Positions 1 to 5,907 of a DNA stretch of 8,091 bases are shown here, in pieces. The position numbers and the translations under genes are program-made. The notes under the pieces are model-generated. The model did no database searches. It had not been told where the DNA came from and worked only from the letters and a program-made list of their open reading frames with translations. Position 1 is the stretch's first letter. The number at the start of each line of letters is the position of its first letter. Source of the stretch: Candidatus Rifleibacteriota bacterium (GTDB lineage: Bacteria; UBP17; UBA6191; JACPRK01); NCBI GenBank assembly GCA_016213865.1, contig JACQZL010000250.1:1-8091 (forward strand), read 5' to 3'.

Positions 1-58
1 GGCCAAATCGCCACCCCCCTCCGTCGGCCTCCAGCGGGAGACGGTATTACACAGGGGT

Positions 59-600
59 ATGTCAGGAGGTCTGAGCCTTCAGAAGAGACTGATCGCCTAC
101 GTTGTTCTCAACGTCACCGTCATTGCCCTGATCGTCGCCGTCGGGCAGCACCTGGCGGACAATCTCGAGACGGCGATCGGGGAACGGCTGCGACTTGGCG
201 TGGAGTTCCGTACCGTCCGAAAGGTCCATCGCCTCTTGCTGGGGGAGTTCGGCATCAGCGACGACATCCTGCTGGATCGGCGCGGGCCGGCCTGTCTCGA
301 TACCAGCAACTGGGAAAAAGCGTCGAGCAGGAGTTGGCTGTTCTGGAGGATCTCCCGGCTTCAGCCGAGACGCTGGCCGAGCTTGTTCGCTGGCGCAAGG
401 GAAACGTCCTGCACGAGGAACTGCTCGAGCGGATGGCGACGACCCCGACGGCGCCGGCGCCGGAGAAGCTGCGCGAGATGCTGGCGCAGTTGCGGGCCCA
501 CGAAGAGACCCAGGCTCGGTTGGTCGGTGGCATCGGCGACAAGTTGAGGCAGCAACTGGACGGTTCGGATCGGGACATCCGGGATACAGAAACAAGCGGC
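59..600 (+). pseudogene. Frameshifted, truncated membrane sensor-domain fragment
   Basis: The ATG at 59 opens a frame whose first 35 or so residues are a short basic N-terminus followed by a hydrophobic membrane anchor (LIAYVVLNVTVIALIVAV). A helical region follows (VHRLLLGEFGISDDILLDRR). At about 281-297 the coding signal moves to the -1 frame, as if one base had been lost. It continues there as a charged amphipathic helix region (YQQLGKSVEQELAVLEDLP, then RWRKGNVLHEELLERM, then LREMLAQLRAHEETQARLV) up to about 590. The layout, a membrane anchor plus long helices, resembles the periplasmic four-helix or CHASE3-like sensor part of a chemoreceptor or histidine kinase. No second membrane span, HAMP or output domain follows. 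As read, the first frame stops at 547 and the second runs uselessly into the PIN gene. The first frame is also open to the left edge of the window, so the start could lie further upstream; an AGGGG directly before the ATG is too close to be a good ribosome site. I read this as a decayed remnant. A sequencing error explaining the shift is possible, but the missing C-terminus would remain. Confidence 0.55.
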
Positions 601-676
601 CTCCTACGACTGGGCTCTTCGTGTCGACGGACGTCAAGCTTGGGGAAGAGTCCGAGTTGTTCCGCAAGCTCAAGCC

Positions 677-1108
677 GTGAGAGCAAGCATCATCGCCGAT
701 ACGGGCGGGTTGCTGCGGGCTCTTGCGAACGGACCGGACGGTCGACCGGCTTGGTTCGACTTTGCCAGGGTATTGACCGAGGCCGGCGAGGTAATCGTGC
801 CGGCACTGGTCCTGGCTGAGGTTGACTACTTTCTCAAGGACCGGCGTGAGGCGATGCGTAGGTTGGTTGCCGATCTTCTCGATCCTGAGACAACGTATGA
901 GCTGGAGCCCGTCTTGGCATCGGATCTCGCTCGTGCGGTTGAGCTGGACGGGAAGTTTGCGGACTTGGGACTCGGGCTGGTTGATGCGATGGTGGCTGCT
1001 GTTGCCGAACGCCGCCAGGTGTACAGAGTCCTCTCGACAGACCGTGGGGACTTGGGTGCCGTACGAGTCGGGCTGCACTATCGACAGCCGCTTGTGCTGC
1101 TCCCGTGA
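677..1108 (+). CDS. PIN-domain ribonuclease, VapC-like toxin
   Basis: This 143-residue protein has the length and pattern of a single PIN domain, the metal-dependent RNase fold of VapC toxins. The acidic residues expected at the active site are visible: Asp8 in the opening strand (IIADTGGLLRAL), Glu48 (VLAEVDYFL), Asp103 (GLGLVDAMVAA) and Asp122 (VLSTDRGDL), with Asp125 nearby. Family members cleave RNA, often tRNA or rRNA, and are normally silenced by a VapB-type antitoxin encoded just upstream. The GTG at 677 is chosen because Asp8 then lies at the usual distance from the N-terminus and there is no other in-frame start nearby. It overlaps the TGA (678-680) of a short upstream frame, which suggests translational coupling, and no clear Shine-Dalgarno sequence is present. 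No intact antitoxin gene is recognisable upstream; the neighbour is the broken sensor fragment. The catalytic residues are intact, so the protein could be active. It could equally be a solitary PIN nuclease rather than half of a toxin-antitoxin pair. Confidence 0.85.
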   Translation: MRASIIADTGGLLRALANGPDGRPAWFDFARVLTEAGEVIVPALVLAEVDYFLKDRREAMRRLVADLLDPETTYELEPVLASDLARAVELDGKFADLGLGLVDAMVAAVAERRQVYRVLSTDRGDLGAVRVGLHYRQPLVLLP

Positions 1109-1354
1109 CTTTGCGCCCCGCGAGCCAGGATTGCCGACCTCGTGAGGTTGTGGTTGTTGGCGTACACGTGGATAGCGCGGGATGGTCCAGGACCACCAAG
1201 GAAGAGACGCCTCCTTGCGGCGCTTCTCACGCCTTGCGGTCGCGGGGGGGCGCCGTCGAAGGGGCCGGGTGGCCAGGTCGACCACGGCCCGGGGCGCGGG
1301 CGTTCCTCCGGACTTGCTCATGCGGCCTCCGCGCGGACCAGCCGCGCAACCTGC

Positions 1355-1426
1355 GTCAGGGTGAAGAAGCGGCACGCGGACCGACAGGCAGAGCGAAACT
1401 CCCAACCGACCAGGTCAGGGTGAAGA
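1355..1426. repeat. 13-bp direct repeat pair GTCAGGGTGAAGA
   Basis: GTCAGGGTGAAGA occurs at 1355-1367 and again, identically, at 1414-1426, a start-to-start distance of 59 bp. The flanks are only loosely alike. Both copies contain GGGTGAA, which is also the core of the tandem units at 1551-1594, so they may belong to the same family of sites. Function is unknown. Confidence 0.6.
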
Positions 1427-1550
1427 CACGGGGGCAGAGGCAGAAGCTACAGCGGGCGAGGGTGTCAGGCAGCCTTGCGCAGAACGATGGCGAGCGCTTG
1501 CCGGCCTCTCTGCAACTCCTCGTCGCGCCAGACGACGGCGCCGGGGTGCT

Positions 1551-1594
1551 GGGGTGAAAGCGGAGTGAACGCGGGGTGAACTTGGGGTGATCTT
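1551..1594 (-). promoter_or_regulatory. Four 11-bp tandem units, PHO-box-like direct repeat
   Basis: On the plus strand the four consecutive units are GGGGTGAAAGC, GGAGTGAACGC, GGGGTGAACTT and GGGGTGATCTT, starting at 1551, 1562, 1573 and 1584, exactly 11 bp apart with no gaps. On the minus strand the two central units read GTTCACCCCGC and GTTCACTCCGC. This resembles the 11-nt direct-repeat units bound by PhoP in Streptomyces (recalled consensus roughly GTTCAYYYRCG); the first eight positions agree and the ninth does not. An 11-bp period places each copy on about the same face of the helix, as expected for cooperative binding by an OmpR/PhoB-type regulator. No clear target gene lies next to it: the tRNA to the right points towards it and is separated by its terminator. 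The repeat itself is certain; a regulatory role is inference. Confidence 0.4.
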
Positions 1595-1615
1595 GACCGT
1601 TTGGTCTCGCGGGCA

Positions 1616-1652
1616 AGAGAAAGCCCGGAGGGCTGTGAAGCCGCTCCGGGCC
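1616..1652 (-). terminator. Intrinsic terminator of the tRNA-Arg gene
   Basis: Read on the minus strand, GCCCGGAG (1652-1645) pairs perfectly with CTCCGGGC (1631-1624). After a one-base bulge the hairpin continues with GGCT pairing to AGCC around a TCAC tetraloop. A T-rich tail, TTTCTCTT, follows at once. The hairpin starts 13 bases after the CCA end of the tRNA, which is a typical position for a factor-independent terminator of a single-gene tRNA transcript. Confidence 0.85.
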
Positions 1653-1665
1653 TTGGTTTTTAACT

Positions 1666-1741
1666 GGCGGCCCCGACGAGACTCGAACTCATGACCTTCG
1701 GTTTAGGAAACCGCTGCTCTATCCGACTGAGCTACGGGGCC
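1666..1741 (-). tRNA. tRNA-Arg (anticodon CCU)
   Basis: The minus strand folds into a full cloverleaf. The acceptor arm GGCCCCG pairs with CGGGGCC, the D-arm is GCTC/GAGC, the T-arm is ATGAG/CTCGT with loop TTCGAGT, and the variable loop is AGGTC. The anticodon loop is TTCCTAA, giving anticodon CCT (1707-1705), which reads the AGG arginine codon. The discriminator base is G and the CCA end is encoded. The outermost pair of the anticodon stem is G27-A43, a mismatch where related tRNAs usually have G-C; the other four pairs (C-G, G-C, G-C, T-A) are intact. The gene stands alone and is followed by its own terminator. The 3' boundary could be off by one base. Confidence 0.93.
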
Positions 1742-1785
1742 AGTTGGGGCGAAGCACCGGGTGTCGCTGCTCTTTGCCGCAGCGA

Positions 1786-1814
1786 AGTCTAGCACCCCAC
1801 CCCGAAAAAGGAAA
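1786..1814 (-). promoter_or_regulatory. Candidate sigma-70-type promoter for tRNA-Arg
   Basis: On the minus strand upstream of the tRNA, TAGACT (1791-1786) matches a -10 hexamer at four of six positions. TTTCCT (1814-1809) lies 17 bp upstream as a weak -35 (three of six). Transcription would start about 35-40 bases before the mature 5' end. It is the best candidate in the interval, but the -35 match is poor. Confidence 0.28.
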
Positions 1815-1878
1815 TCGGGTCCCCCGGGGCCCCAAGGTCCCGGCAAAGTCCCCGGAAAGGACTTCGGCAACCCGGTTT

Positions 1879-1948
1879 CGTCACCCCCGCGTAAGCGGGG
1901 GTCCGGGATCGATGCAACCCCTGGATTCCCGCTTTCGCGGGAATGACG
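1879..1948. repeat. REPIN-like element: two inverted REP-type hairpins
   Basis: Two perfect 8-bp-stem tetraloop hairpins lie about 20 bp apart. The first is ACCCCCGC-GTAA-GCGGGGGT (1883-1902) and the second is ATTCCCGC-TTTC-GCGGGAAT (1925-1944). The outer edges are also inverted copies of each other (CGTCA at 1879-1883, TGACG at 1944-1948), as are the inner flanks (TCC and GGA). Two inverted REP units in one palindromic element is the definition of a REPIN, a short non-autonomous element thought to be moved by RAYT-type Y1 transposases. The GTCATTCCCGC...GCGGGAATCCAG core is a motif I know as recurrent in many proteobacterial and environmental genomes. It lies about 60 bp beyond the stop of the minus-strand lipoprotein gene, where it could also act as a terminator or mRNA-stabilising structure. 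No transposase is present in the window. Confidence 0.75.
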
Positions 1949-2005
1949 ACTTCGCCGATGCCCCGCCCAGCCCCCTCCGCGCCGTGCGCCCCGTTGCCTG
2001 CCGCC

Positions 2006-2533
2006 TCACTCCCCTTCGAGGTTCAGCTTGTCCGTCGCCGCGGGGTCGATCTTCCACTGGCCGCCTTCTCGCGTCATCACCAGATACAGCGCCGCCCTGC
2101 GCGAGAAGAAGATGGCCGCCGACGAGTCGGCCGATTCGAGGCGATAGTCGCCTTCCTGCGTCTCGAGACCGGCTTCGACCAGGTCGTCCTCGGTCATGTT
2201 CTCTGTGGCGTCGTTGAAATCGTCCTGGGCGCGATCGGTCAGGCAGTCGGAGACCGCCGCCCAGTCGCCAGCCAGTTCCGCCCGGATGTACTCCTCGAGC
2301 GTCGCTTCGGGGCTGCCAGGAGCGGCCTTCCTTCCTGTCGAGCGCGTCGAGGTCGCGCTCTGCGAAGAGGGCTGCGACTCGGCCGTCGTCTCTCCGGAGG
2401 GGTCGGAGGAAGCTACCTCGGCATCCCCGGAGGAGGCGACCTCGCTGCCGCTGCCGGAGCAGGCAGTCATCGGGATCGTCAGCGCCAGGACCAGGGTGAG
2501 GAGGAGACGGGCGCGAGTGGTCGGCACGGACAT
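2006..2533 (-). CDS. Putative lipoprotein with C-terminal NTF2-like domain
   Basis: The 175-residue protein begins with an Arg-containing n-region and a hydrophobic stretch (ARLLLTLVLALTIPMTAC). The lipobox MTAC places the lipidated cysteine at position 25, so the product should be processed by signal peptidase II and tethered to a membrane. Residues 26 to about 73 are a Ser/Thr/Glu/Ala-rich flexible linker. Residues 74-172 (from SPEATLEEYIRAELAGDWAA to GGQWKID) have the helix-then-sheet pattern of NTF2-like/DUF4878 domains, small cone-shaped folds that bind ligands or act as non-catalytic modules. The ATG at 2533 is preferred over upstream starts because only it puts the signal peptide at the N-terminus. 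No strong Shine-Dalgarno sequence precedes it. The gene follows another NTF2-fold gene on the same strand after 110 bp. Domain assignment is by pattern only; the lipoprotein call is firm. Confidence 0.8.
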   Translation of the reverse strand: MSVPTTRARLLLTLVLALTIPMTACSGSGSEVASSGDAEVASSDPSGETTAESQPSSQSATSTRSTGRKAAPGSPEATLEEYIRAELAGDWAAVSDCLTDRAQDDFNDATENMTEDDLVEAGLETQEGDYRLESADSSAAIFFSRRAALYLVMTREGGQWKIDPAATDKLNLEGE

Positions 2534-2643
2534 GATTGTAGCAGGGAGCGCGCCGGGCGCGGCGAAGGGTGCGACTGCACCCGCATTCCATGATAGAGCG
2601 TCAGATCCCGCATGAGAACCGTCGGGTTTCGTCCGCTGCCCCA

Positions 2644-3060
2644 TCAAAGCTGCCCCGCCCCGGGAAACGGCGAGAAGTGATCAGCCACCACCAGCCAGTT
2701 CCCGTGTTCCTCGACCAGAGCTAGGAGGTCGCGACCGGCCAGCTCGTGGCGATTGCCCTCGAGCTCGACTTCGAGCCGATAGTAGTAGGTCACGACGGCA
2801 AACCTGCCCTCTCCGAATACCTGGACCCTGGGGGTTTCTTCCTCCCAGCGGAGGATCCGCACGCTCCTGGCGAACGACTGCCAGGACGCGACACACGCTT
2901 CGCGGCCCTCCAGGCGCAAGCGGTCGCTGGCAGTGAACGCGACCATCCTCGAATGGAAGAACCGTCCCAGAAGCGCGGCGTTGCCCTCCGAGGCCCACGC
3001 TCGGTTCATCGTCTGGACCACGTTCCACACCGTCGCTTCGATCTCGGACTCGGGCATCAT
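2644..3060 (-). CDS. SnoaL/DUF4440-like NTF2-fold protein
   Basis: A 138-residue soluble protein, about the usual size of a single NTF2-fold domain. N-terminal helices (EATVWNVVQTMNRAWASEGN) lead to the characteristic sheet, including VVTYYYRLEVELEGNRHEL and the family-typical ending ALVEEHGNWLVVADHFS. In DUF4440/SnoaL_3-type proteins this fold serves either as a small enzyme (isomerase, cyclase, dehydratase) or as a binding module; nothing here identifies a substrate. There is no signal peptide, so it should be cytoplasmic. GAGGAG at 3071-3066 sits 5 bases before the ATG at 3060 and 8 bases before a second in-frame ATG at 3057, so either may be used. An in-frame GTG at 3066 overlaps the ribosome site and is unlikely. 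It is transcribed in the same direction as the lipoprotein gene downstream and could share a transcript with it. Confidence 0.85.
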   Translation of the reverse strand: MMPESEIEATVWNVVQTMNRAWASEGNAALLGRFFHSRMVAFTASDRLRLEGREACVASWQSFARSVRILRWEEETPRVQVFGEGRFAVVTYYYRLEVELEGNRHELAGRDLLALVEEHGNWLVVADHFSPFPGAGQL

Positions 3061-3211
3061 CCACACTCCTCGCCAACCTCGACGCTGTCGCGCGGCAGGT
3101 CTGATCTCCCGATTGTGCCACGCCCGGGCCGGACCGTACAGAGAGCCCCTGCGCGCGGGAGCGATGCAGACAGATGAGAAGTCGCATCACTGCGAAGGCA
3201 CGAGGAGACCA

Positions 3212-3310
3212 AACCACGAAGGCACGAAGGACACGAAGAGCGGCACAAAGGCCTTCATTCGATCACGCCTCTCTTCGTGCAGTCCTTTGTGCTTTCGGGT
3301 CTTCGTGGTT
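3212..3310. repeat. Imperfect ~100-bp inverted repeat of ACGAAGG-type units
   Basis: The left arm (3212-3240) iterates AACCACGAAGGCACGAAGG and then ACACGAAGAG. The right arm (about 3270-3310) read in reverse complement begins AACCACGAAGACCCGAAAG and ends TGCACGAAGAGAG, so the arms pair imperfectly into a long stem. A further related copy, GCGAAGGCACGAGGAGACC, abuts the left arm at 3192-3210. Sequences of this kind recur between genes in several environmental phyla; its origin here is unknown. It occupies most of the otherwise empty 364-bp region between the divergent NTF2-fold and kinase genes, in which I find no open frame of interest. A weak -10-like TACACT at 3360-3365 is the only other signal there. 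Confidence 0.65.
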
Positions 3311-3424
3311 CAAGGGTCCGCGGATTCGCCCATGAGTGAGCGTCGCTCCCTCGGCGCGCTACACTGAGAGTCGCGCCGGGCCGGCCGCGCCCGATGCCTG
3401 CATGATGCCGTTGGAGGCGACCGG

Positions 3425-5893
3425 ATGTCCGTGCCCGGGTATCGCATCCTCTCGCAGGTGGGTGCCGGAGCCTCGGGGACCGTGTACCGAGCCCTTCAGG
3501 AGGACCTCGGCCGCGTCGTTGCCCTCAAGGTCCTGCGGCCCGGGCTGTTCGGTGCCGACGAGACCCGGGCTCGCTTCGTGCGCGAGGGCCGGCTCCAGGC
3601 GCGTCTCACCCACCCGAACCTCGTCGCGGTCTTCGATGCCGGCTTTGCGGACGGGCAGCCGTATCTGGTTGCCGAGTTTGTGGAAGGCGGTACCCTCAGG
3701 CGGCTGCTGGAGCATCAAGGCGCCCTCGAACCGAGTCACGCGGCCCACCTTGGCTGTCACCTCGCTCAGGCTGTCGGCTGGGCGCACGCAGCGGGTGTCA
3801 TCCACCGCGACCTCAAGCCCGAGAACGTCCTTCTGACGGAGACGGGGGACGTCAAGGTGGGCGACTTCGGTCTCGCCCGTCCCACCGCCGGTAGCGGGAC
3901 CCTCGACACCGCCGCAGGGACGATCCTGGGGACACCGGGTTACATGGCCCCCGAGGTGCTGCGGGGAGAGGTGGCCGGTCCGGCAGCAGACGTCTTTGCG
4001 CTCGGAGTGATCCTCTACGAACTGTTCGCCGGCATCCGCCCCTTTCGCGGCGACGACCTGAGCGAGCTGCTCGCCAGGGTCCTCGAGTGCCGGCCCCCGC
4101 TTCCGTCCAGCCTGCGTTCGGGCCTTGACGCCGGACTCGACGGCATCTTGACAGCCTGCCTTGCAAGAGTGCCCGCGGTTCGCCCGACGGCGAACGACCT
4201 GGCCGTCTCGCTCGCGGCCAGGGGCGGCGAGCTGTCCGCGTCCCTCGCGGGCCGCAACTGCCGAGCCACCCGGGCGCTGGAATCCGGCAGGCCGCGTTCT
4301 CGCATGACGGGAACCCGGGTGGCCGCGACCACCGTTCGGGCGTCGCCGCTCCCATGCGGACGTTCCCTTCGCCGAACAGCCCTGTTCGGGGCCGTGGCGG
4401 CAGGGGGCCTGGTCGGACTTCTCGCCGTGCTCCTGGCGTGGCATGGCCTACCCGACCGGTCCGGCTCGGCGGTGCTCGGAGAGGCCCGTCTCGTCGGGGC
4501 GGGAGGCTCCCGGCCCGGCGGAGCACAGACTTCGGCGAGTCTGCGATTCCTCGATGAAGCCGGCGTCTCTTACGGAACGGACCGTGTCCGGCTCGATTTC
4601 GAGCAGCCGGCGCCCCTGCCCGTGAGAGTGCGCGTGCAGGGCAGCACCGGGGCGAAGGCCGACCCCGTGGAGGTACCCCGCGGAGTCCGGTCGTGGGCCA
4701 TCCCGGTGGCGGTGCCGTCGATGCGTGGCGAGACCGTGACGCTCACTCTCGAGGCGGGCTCGCAGAGGCGGACCGCAAGCGGCGGGCTGCTCCCGTCCAT
4801 CGCACGCACGGGCCTGGCCGTGCTGGCCAGCGCCACCGGAATTGCGGAGCATGTCCGGGTCGCGGCCGACGGCGCTCGGGTCGTGGTGGTCTGGAGACGG
4901 GGCGGCAAGCCGGCCCCCCTGGATCTGGTGATGCGAGCAAGCGAGGACGAAGGCCGCACCTGGGGTGGCGTCGTACGCCTCCTCCCCGGGGTCGATTCGC
5001 GGGACGGGGTTCCGCTCTCCTTCTTCACCCGAAACGGGCTGTTGGCCCTTTGCGTTTCGAGGAACGACCGCGCGCCCAACGAGCTTCGGGCTACGTTCTG
5101 GTCCGGACGCGATCGGGTCGGGCCCCCAAGGGGGCTGGGGCTCGGGGCCGACACGCTGTGCCATCCGGGGGACGGGCCGTCAGGTCCGCACCTGCTGCTT
5201 GTCGCCGGGCGCCACCCTCCAGGACAATTGCTGCACGCCAGACTACTGGCTCCGCCGTCGCTCGGCCTGGAGCGGCCGGTCACGACAATCCCGCTGGACG
5301 TCGGCGGCGAGATCGAGTGGTTCGGGGCAGTACGGGCCGGGCCGTCGGTGGTCGCTGTGGCGCTGGTGGAACGTGCCGGGGAGCTTCCTCCAAGTCTGCA
5401 CTCTGCCGTGCTGGACTCCGAGTGCGGGGCGAACAGGCTGGCGTGGCGCCGGCTCTCGGAACCCGGGGAGGTCCCGGGCGAACCCGAGCTCGTCTCGGGC
5501 GACGGAACGGCCGTGCTGGTCACCTATGAGGAGACGTCCAAGACGGTCTGGTTTCGCAGAAGCGAGGATGCGGCGAGCGGGTTCTCGGCGCCCGAGCGTC
5601 CGATCCAGATGCTGGCCTTCAGGGCGAGCGCCCCGTGCCTCACCTACGGCCGCGGCCGTTTCTACCTTGCGGTCATCTCGGAGCCGGAGGTCATCCCCGT
5701 TCTGATGGTGCTGAGCAGCGCGGACGGCAAGGCCTGGTGGCCGCTGACCCAGGTCTCATACCCCGGCTTTCGACCGCGCTCTGTCCGGGCAGCCGTCGCG
5801 TCGAGCCGCCTCGTGCTGGTCGGGAAGGACTTCATGGGCCAAATCTGGGTCCTGGGCGTACCGCTTTCCAAAGACCCTCCCGTCCGGCGCTGA
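3425..5893 (+). CDS. Receptor-type Ser/Thr protein kinase with Asp-box ectodomain
   Basis: This 822-residue transmembrane Hanks-type kinase phosphorylates Ser/Thr on cytoplasmic targets. The kinase domain (about 6-265) is complete: the glycine-rich loop VGAGASGTV (13-20), Lys35 in VALK, Glu54 of helix C, HRDLKPEN with catalytic Asp129, DFG at 147-149, an activation segment with GTPGYMAPE (169-177), and the conserved Arg of the RPT motif near 253. A basic linker follows, then one membrane span (about 318-338, [21 protein letters not shown]). About 480 residues are predicted outside the membrane. They look all-beta and carry one canonical Asp box, SEDEGRTW (506-513), and two degenerate ones, SEDAASGF (713-720) and SSADGKAW (764-771), as in BNR/sialidase-type propellers. 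A beta-sandwich-like stretch (about 370-450) lies before them. No sialidase active-site residues are evident, so sensing or binding is more likely than catalysis. GGAGG at 3413-3417, 7 bases before the ATG, fixes the start. PASTA repeats of the PknB type are absent. Confidence 0.95.
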   Translation: MSVPGYRILSQVGAGASGTVYRALQEDLGRVVALKVLRPGLFGADETRARFVREGRLQARLTHPNLVAVFDAGFADGQPYLVAEFVEGGTLRRLLEHQGALEPSHAAHLGCHLAQAVGWAHAAGVIHRDLKPENVLLTETGDVKVGDFGLARPTAGSGTLDTAAGTILGTPGYMAPEVLRGEVAGPAADVFALGVILYELFAGIRPFRGDDLSELLARVLECRPPLPSSLRSGLDAGLDGILTACLARVPAVRPTANDLAVSLAARGGELSASLAGRNCRATRALESGRPRSRMTGTRVAATTVRASPLPCGRSLRRTALFGAVAAGGLVGLLAVLLAWHGLPDRSGSAVLGEARLVGAGGSRPGGAQTSASLRFLDEAGVSYGTDRVRLDFEQPAPLPVRVRVQGSTGAKADPVEVPRGVRSWAIPVAVPSMRGETVTLTLEAGSQRRTASGGLLPSIARTGLAVLASATGIAEHVRVAADGARVVVVWRRGGKPAPLDLVMRASEDEGRTWGGVVRLLPGVDSRDGVPLSFFTRNGLLALCVSRNDRAPNELRATFWSGRDRVGPPRGLGLGADTLCHPGDGPSGPHLLLVAGRHPPGQLLHARLLAPPSLGLERPVTTIPLDVGGEIEWFGAVRAGPSVVAVALVERAGELPPSLHSAVLDSECGANRLAWRRLSEPGEVPGEPELVSGDGTAVLVTYEETSKTVWFRRSEDAASGFSAPERPIQMLAFRASAPCLTYGRGRFYLAVISEPEVIPVLMVLSSADGKAWWPLTQVSYPGFRPRSVRAAVASSRLVLVGKDFMGQIWVLGVPLSKDPPVRR

Positions 5894-5907
5894 CGGTCGC
5901 GGGTCTG

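Larger units (their letters stand above)
1109..1612. other. Gene-poor interval with short direct repeats
   Basis: No open frame here has a recognisable product on either strand. The long frames that cross it are compositionally odd (Arg/Pro/Ser-rich) and run antisense through the PIN gene. The interval contains a 13-bp direct repeat (1355 and 1414) and the four-unit 11-bp repeat at 1551-1594. On the minus strand, a frame ending at the TGA at 1467-1465 has a coding-like last stretch (AVVWRDEELQRGRQALAIVL, then RKAA and stop) with GC-rich third positions. It has no ATG start and no family I can name, so it may be the tail of a lost gene. Confidence 0.4.

Noticed and set aside
62..1405. A 447-codon minus-strand open frame across the sensor fragment and the PIN gene
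   Set aside because: It is antisense to a clear PIN gene and to helix-forming sensor sequence, is rich in Arg, Pro and Ser, and shows no domain. A GGAGG lies before its internal ATG at 1323, but that alone is not enough in GC-rich DNA.
1666..1741. The tRNA-Arg gene as an attachment site of an integrated island
   Set aside because: No second copy of the tRNA 3' end and no integrase gene is present in this window, so there is no direct support.
1841..1870. Small inverted repeat AAGTCC...GGACTT with flanking CGGCAA copies as a terminator
   Set aside because: The stem is only 6 bp, there is no T-run on either strand, and it is not placed after a gene end.
2531..2540. TACAAT directly before the lipoprotein ATG as a -10 box of a leaderless promoter
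   Set aside because: A start of transcription about 7 bases downstream would fall inside the coding sequence, and no -35 hexamer is visible at the right distance.
1881..2593. Long frames on both strands overlapping the lipoprotein gene
   Set aside because: They run through the REPIN hairpins and are Arg/Pro-rich, while the chosen frame has a signal peptide, lipobox and domain pattern.
1879..3310. The REPIN and the ACGAAGG palindrome considered as CRISPR repeats
   Set aside because: There is no array of identical repeats separated by regular unique spacers and no cas gene.
3359..4444. A 361-codon minus-strand open frame
   Set aside because: It lies antisense to the kinase domain, whose every catalytic motif is readable on the plus strand; its own translation is low-complexity.
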